A program made the position numbers and the translations under genes. Positions 5,920 through 8,225 of a DNA stretch of 8,225 nucleotides are shown one piece after another. The notes beneath the pieces were generated by a model. It saw only the letters and a program-made list of their open reading frames with translations, searched no databases and was not told the DNA's origin. The DNA comes from Microbacteriaceae bacterium (GTDB lineage: Bacteria > Actinomycetota > Actinomycetes > Actinomycetales > Microbacteriaceae), in the NCBI GenBank assembly GCA_022701925.1, contig JAKONM010000199.1:1-8225 (forward strand). The letters run 5' to 3'. Each line of letters begins with the position of its first letter. The first letter of the stretch is position 1.

Positions 5920-6483
5920 ATGACCTCGCTGCTCGCCACCCTGACCCACGGCGCGACCCCCGCCGGCACCGCCGCCCGCGCGAACACGCTGCGCGCCGGC
6001 GTGCTGGGCGCGAACGACGGCATCGTCTCGGTCGCCGCGATCGTCGTCGGCGTCGCCGGCGCGACGACGCAGTCCGGCACGGTGCTGGTCGCAGGGCTCG
6101 CCGCGCTGATCGGCGGCGCCGTGTCGATGGCGCTGGGCGAGTACGTGTCGGTGAGCAGCCAGCGGGACAGCGAGCGCGCGGCCCGCGGAGGAACCGGTCC
6201 GGAGGACGCGAACCCGTGGGCGGCCGCCGCGGCGTCCGCCGCCTCGTTCCTGACCGGCGGCGTGCTGCCGCTGATCGCGATCCTGGTCGTGAGCGGCGCG
6301 GCGCGCGTGCCCGTGACGATCCTCGCGGTGCTGCTGGCGCTGGCGGCGACGGGGGCGGCCGGGGCGCGCCTCGGCGGTGCCGCCGCGGCGCGGCCCGTGC
6401 TGCGGACCGTCGTGGGCGGCGGGCTGGCGCTCACCCTCACCTGGACGATCGGGGCGCTGCTCGGGACGAGCGGAGCGGTCTGA
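5920..6483 (+). CDS. VIT1/CCC1-family transporter lacking the cytosolic metal-binding domain
   Basis: A 187-residue membrane protein of the VIT1/CCC1 (vacuolar iron transporter-like) family, which moves Fe(II) or Mn(II) across membranes. The first two helices are well conserved: LRAGVLGANDGIVS (24-37) with ion-path Asp D33, and GGAVSMALGEYVSVSSQRD (65-83) with M70 and E74. In normal members a cytosolic domain of roughly 60-70 residues rich in Glu follows between helices 2 and 3. Here SSQRDSERA joins ANPWAAAAASAASF through about 12 residues (ARGGTGPED), so that domain is absent while helices 3-5 remain. Total length is 187 against roughly 230-240 for usual members. The ATG at 5920 starts about 25 residues before helix 1. 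CACCCT ends 6 nt before it and no good Shine-Dalgarno is seen. Transport activity and substrate are uncertain without the gating domain. Confidence 0.87.
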   Translation: MTSLLATLTHGATPAGTAARANTLRAGVLGANDGIVSVAAIVVGVAGATTQSGTVLVAGLAALIGGAVSMALGEYVSVSSQRDSERAARGGTGPEDANPWAAAAASAASFLTGGVLPLIAILVVSGAARVPVTILAVLLALAATGAAGARLGGAAAARPVLRTVVGGGLALTLTWTIGALLGTSGAV

Positions 6484-6571
6484 ACCCGGCGACGCTGCCG
6501 AGCAGGACCACTCCGGCACCCGTGCTCGTGGCGCCCTCCTCCTGTTTCGGGCTGATGACGAAGTCGTCCGG

Positions 6572-6588
6572 CCGCCGGAGGCCGGCGG
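6572..6588 (+). terminator. Short GC hairpin downstream of the VIT-family gene
   Basis: CCGCCGG and CCGGCGG form a 7-bp all-GC stem with a 3-nt AGG loop, 88 nt after the VIT-family stop and 20 nt before a second inverted repeat. There is no T-tract. It may be a weak terminator or part of a composite with the next repeat. Confidence 0.3.
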
Positions 6589-6607
6589 AGCAGCACGGGA
6601 ATCCAGA

Positions 6608-6632
6608 GAGAACCCGACGACCAGGGGTTCTC
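6608..6632 (+). terminator. Inverted repeat GAGAACCC/GGGTTCTC in the VIT-ligase gap
   Basis: GAGAACCC (6608-6615) and GGGTTCTC (6625-6632) are perfect 8-bp arms with a 9-nt loop. The lower GC of these arms makes them stand out from the background. In this 232-bp spacer (6484-6715) the two inverted repeats and the -10 box are the only structures I see; no small gene or RNA gene is convincing. It could be a terminator for the VIT-family gene or an operator upstream of the ligase, about 70 bp before its -10 box. Confidence 0.35.
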
Positions 6633-6703
6633 CCGGTCCGGGGCGGCGTGTTCCGACCCGCCGGACGACGCGGGCCGCCAGCCCGGCGCTTCGAGGCGAG
6701 GGC

Positions 6704-6709
6704 TATGGT
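6704..6709 (+). promoter_or_regulatory. Candidate -10 box (TATGGT) of the carboxylate-amine ligase
   Basis: TATGGT fits TAnnnT closely and is followed by 6 nt and then ATG at 6716, so the message is probably leaderless. No Shine-Dalgarno lies between them and no clear -35 is present. Confidence 0.5.
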
Positions 6710-6715
6710 GCGGGC

Positions 6716-8225
6716 ATGCCAGCCGCACTGACGCTCGGCGCCGAGGAGGAGCTGCACCTCATCGACCTGGAGCGCTGGCAGCTCGCCGCCCGCGCGCCCC
6801 AGATGCTCGCCCGACTGCCGCAGCAGGGCTACTCCGCGGAGATCCAGCGGACGACGGTGGAGACCAACACCGACGTCGTCACCACCTTGGACGGACTGCG
6901 CCAGGAGCTGCTGCGCCTGCGCAAGGGCGTGGTGGAGGTCGCCGGCCGCGAGGGGCTGGGCGTCGCCGCCGTGGGCACGGCGCCCCGGAGCGAGTTCCGC
7001 GACTTCGAGCTGACCGCCACCGGCCGCTACGGCCGCATGCAGGAGCAGTACCGGCTGCTGGTGGACGAGCAGCTGATCTGCGGCACCCAGATCCACGTCG
7101 GCGTGGCGGACCGCGACCTGGCGATCGAGATCGCGCAGCGCATCGCGCCCCGCCTGCCGGTGCTGCTGGCCCTGTCCGCCAGCTCGCCGTACTGGAACGG
7201 GCTCGACACCGGGTACGCCTCCATCCGCTCGATCATCTGGCAGCGCTGGCCGAGCGCCGGGCCCACCGGCCCGCTGCCCGACGCCGCCGCCTACGACGAG
7301 CTGCTGACGGACCTGATCGCCTCGGGGGTCATCGCGGACTCGAAGATGGCCTACTTCGACGTGCGCCCTTCCAGCCACGCGCCCACGCTGGAGCTGCGCA
7401 TCTGCGACGCCTGCCCGCTGGTGGACGATGCGGTGCTGATCGCCGGCCTCTTCCGGGCCATGGTGCGCGCCGCGGAGCGCGACGTGCTGGCCGGGGCGCC
7501 CCGGCGCGACCGCCCGCTGCCGCTGCACCGCGCGGCGATCTGGCAGGCGGCGCGCGGCGGGCTGGCGGGCCGACTGCTGGACGACTCCGACCACCCCCGA
7601 CCGGTGCCCGCGCCGGAGGCCGTGCGGGCCCTGGTCGGCGGGCTGCGCGACGTGCTGGAGGAGCTGGGCGACTTCGAAGAGGTCGAGCAGCTGACCGAGC
7701 GGGCGCTGGCGCGCGGCAACTCCGCCGACCGGCAGCGCGGCGCGTTCGCGCAGCGGGGCGACCTCGTCGACGTGATGCGCCACGTGGTCGACGAGACGCA
7801 GGGCGCCGCCGAGGGTCCCGGGCCGAAGGGCACCGCGCTGCGCCGCTACCGCGTGCGTGCCGGCGACGAGGGCGTCGACTCCTCCGCCGTGCCGCGCCCC
7901 AGCTACGCCGAGCTGGTCGACCACGTGCGGGGGCTCGGCCCGGTCGGCATCGAGGCGCGGCAGGCCGACCGCGACGGGTGGGCCGACGAGCACGGCCTGG
8001 TCTTCGGGGTGGACGGCCGCGACCAGCGCTTCGCCGTCGACCTGGTGCCGCGCCTGATCCAGCGGCACGAGTGGGCCGAGCTGCAGACCGGCCTCCAGCT
8101 CGGTCCACTCGTGCGGCTGGATCAGGCGCGGCACCAGGTCCACCTCGAAGCGCTGGCGGCGGCCGGCGACGCTGAAGTCCAGCCCGTGCTGGTCGGTCCA
8201 GGCGCGGCGCTGCTCCTGCCGCTCG
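6716..8225 (+). CDS. Carboxylate-amine ligase (YbdK/GCS2 type) fused to a circularly permuted type 2 ATP-grasp domain; runs off right edge
   Basis: Residues 5 to about 360 form a YbdK-like glutamate-cysteine-ligase-2 domain. GAEEELHLID (8-17) carries the metal-binding Glu cluster, GTQIHVGVAD (123-132) is the family His motif, and SASSPYWNGLDTGYASIRS (154-172) and TLELRICDACPLVDDAVL (224-241) follow. The domain joins an amine to a carboxylate with ATP. After a linker, residues about 393-460 match the start of a circularly permuted ATP-grasp domain (PSYAELVDHV, then VDLVPRLIQRHEWAELQTGL). This fusion is known in actinobacteria and usually exceeds 800 residues, so a peptide-like or gamma-glutamyl product is a reasonable guess. 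The frame is open to the edge (503 codons). Past residue 460 (about position 8095) the translation is not ATP-grasp-like: the DNA there is the antisense of a second copy of the same segment, so this 3' part should not be trusted. Start is ATG 6716. Confidence 0.85.
   Translation, partial: MPAALTLGAEEELHLIDLERWQLAARAPQMLARLPQQGYSAEIQRTTVETNTDVVTTLDGLRQELLRLRKGVVEVAGREGLGVAAVGTAPRSEFRDFELTATGRYGRMQEQYRLLVDEQLICGTQIHVGVADRDLAIEIAQRIAPRLPVLLALSASSPYWNGLDTGYASIRSIIWQRWPSAGPTGPLPDAAAYDELLTDLIASGVIADSKMAYFDVRPSSHAPTLELRICDACPLVDDAVLIAGLFRAMVRAAERDVLAGAPRRDRPLPLHRAAIWQAARGGLAGRLLDDSDHPRPVPAPEAVRALVGGLRDVLEELGDFEEVEQLTERALARGNSADRQRGAFAQRGDLVDVMRHVVDETQGAAEGPGPKGTALRRYRVRAGDEGVDSSAVPRPSYAELVDHVRGLGPVGIEARQADRDGWADEHGLVFGVDGRDQRFAVDLVPRLIQRHEWAELQTGLQLGPLVRLDQARHQVHLEALAAAGDAEVQPVLVGPGAALLLPL
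7954..8225. repeat. Zero-loop inverted repeat of ATP-grasp coding sequence at the window end
   Basis: Positions 7954-8089 and 8090-8225 are reverse complements at about 109 of 136 positions by hand count, with no indels and a centre at 8089/8090. The longest exact stretch is about 25 bp, covering the codons for DLVPRLIQ. The centre falls at the same codon boundary in both copies. The repeat may continue past the right edge. The arms are too diverged to be a simple fold-back of one molecule, so they derive from two different homologues. Confidence 0.9.
8090..8224 (-). pseudogene. Fragment of a second ATP-grasp homologue on the minus strand
   Basis: Read on the minus strand from 8224, the right arm encodes about 45 residues, including RAWTDQHGL, QRFEVDLVPRLIQPHEW and TELEAGL. 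These align without gaps with residues 414-460 of the plus-strand protein at roughly two-thirds identity. Differences fall at exposed, variable-looking positions, while W, HGL, QRF, VDLVPRLIQ and HEW are kept, which indicates a real protein-coding homologue. Its upstream part is beyond the window. Downstream of 8090 the minus-strand frame simply reads the antisense of the ligase gene, so the homologue is cut there. Confidence 0.6.

Noticed and set aside
6437..8143. Minus-strand open frame of about 568 codons opposite the ligase gene, starting MDLVPRLIQ
   Set aside because: Only its first ~18 codons, plus the in-frame sequence upstream to the edge, are a real homologue fragment. From 8090 downwards it is the antisense of the ligase gene and carries no domain.
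8096..8225. C-terminal extension of the ligase/ATP-grasp protein after residue 460
   Set aside because: The frame is open, but the residues are the antisense translation of the inverted copy. Family members continue differently after the EL..GL segment, so these codons are not treated as authentic protein.
1..8225. tRNA, rRNA, CRISPR array, insertion sequence or phage attachment site
   Set aside because: No cloverleaf-like sequence, no regularly spaced direct repeats, no transposase or integrase motifs and no terminal repeats flanking any gene were found on reading both strands.

Overview
This window is about three-quarters G+C. It has dense genes on both strands, GTG starts, strong G/C preference at third codon positions and almost no T-tracts. 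That points to a high-GC actinobacterium. The family mix (iron-sulfur photolyase, YbdK-type ligase fused to an ATP-grasp, VIT-type transporter) would suit the Thermoleophilia/Solirubrobacterales, but that placement is inference. I see no mobile element, CRISPR array, tRNA or rRNA, and no gap over 300 bases without a gene.

Layout. Positions 1-2814 carry three minus-strand genes, in transcription order: an EamA/DMT permease (2814-1975), an iron-sulfur (6-4) photolyase of the PhrB type (1917-451) and the first 126 codons of a diacylglycerol/lipid kinase (379 to the left edge). Divergent from the permease is an XRE-cupin regulator (2874-3437). The 59-bp gap between them holds a dyad that is a good operator candidate. 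A YghA-like short-chain dehydrogenase follows (3478-4371). It converges on a minus-strand pair: a SHB17-like histidine phosphatase (5828-5211) and a SAM methyltransferase (5214-4465), joined by a GTGA stop/start overlap. A perfect 27-bp hairpin lies between the convergent units. Divergent from the phosphatase is a short VIT/CCC1-family protein (5920-6483). After a 232-bp spacer comes a carboxylate-amine ligase with the start of a circularly permuted ATP-grasp domain (6716 to the right edge).

How the genes fit together. The DMT permease and XRE-cupin regulator look like a regulator-target pair. The phosphatase and methyltransferase are translationally coupled. The photolyase, the aldehyde-reductase-like SDR and a possible metal transporter are individually consistent with light, stress and metal handling, but nothing in the sequence ties them into one pathway. 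Six of the nine genes have an [N]AnnnT hexamer 6-7 nt before the start codon and no convincing Shine-Dalgarno, which suggests largely leaderless transcription.

The strangest part is the last 272 bases. The ATP-grasp coding sequence runs into a zero-loop inverted repeat (7954-8225, centre 8089/8090, about 80% matching by hand count). Its right arm, read on the minus strand, encodes a second diverged copy of the same protein segment. This is either a head-to-head paralogue junction or a chimeric join at a contig end. I did not find a convincing new multi-gene system; the best leads are this junction, the VIT protein lacking its cytosolic domain, and the leaderless promoter pattern.
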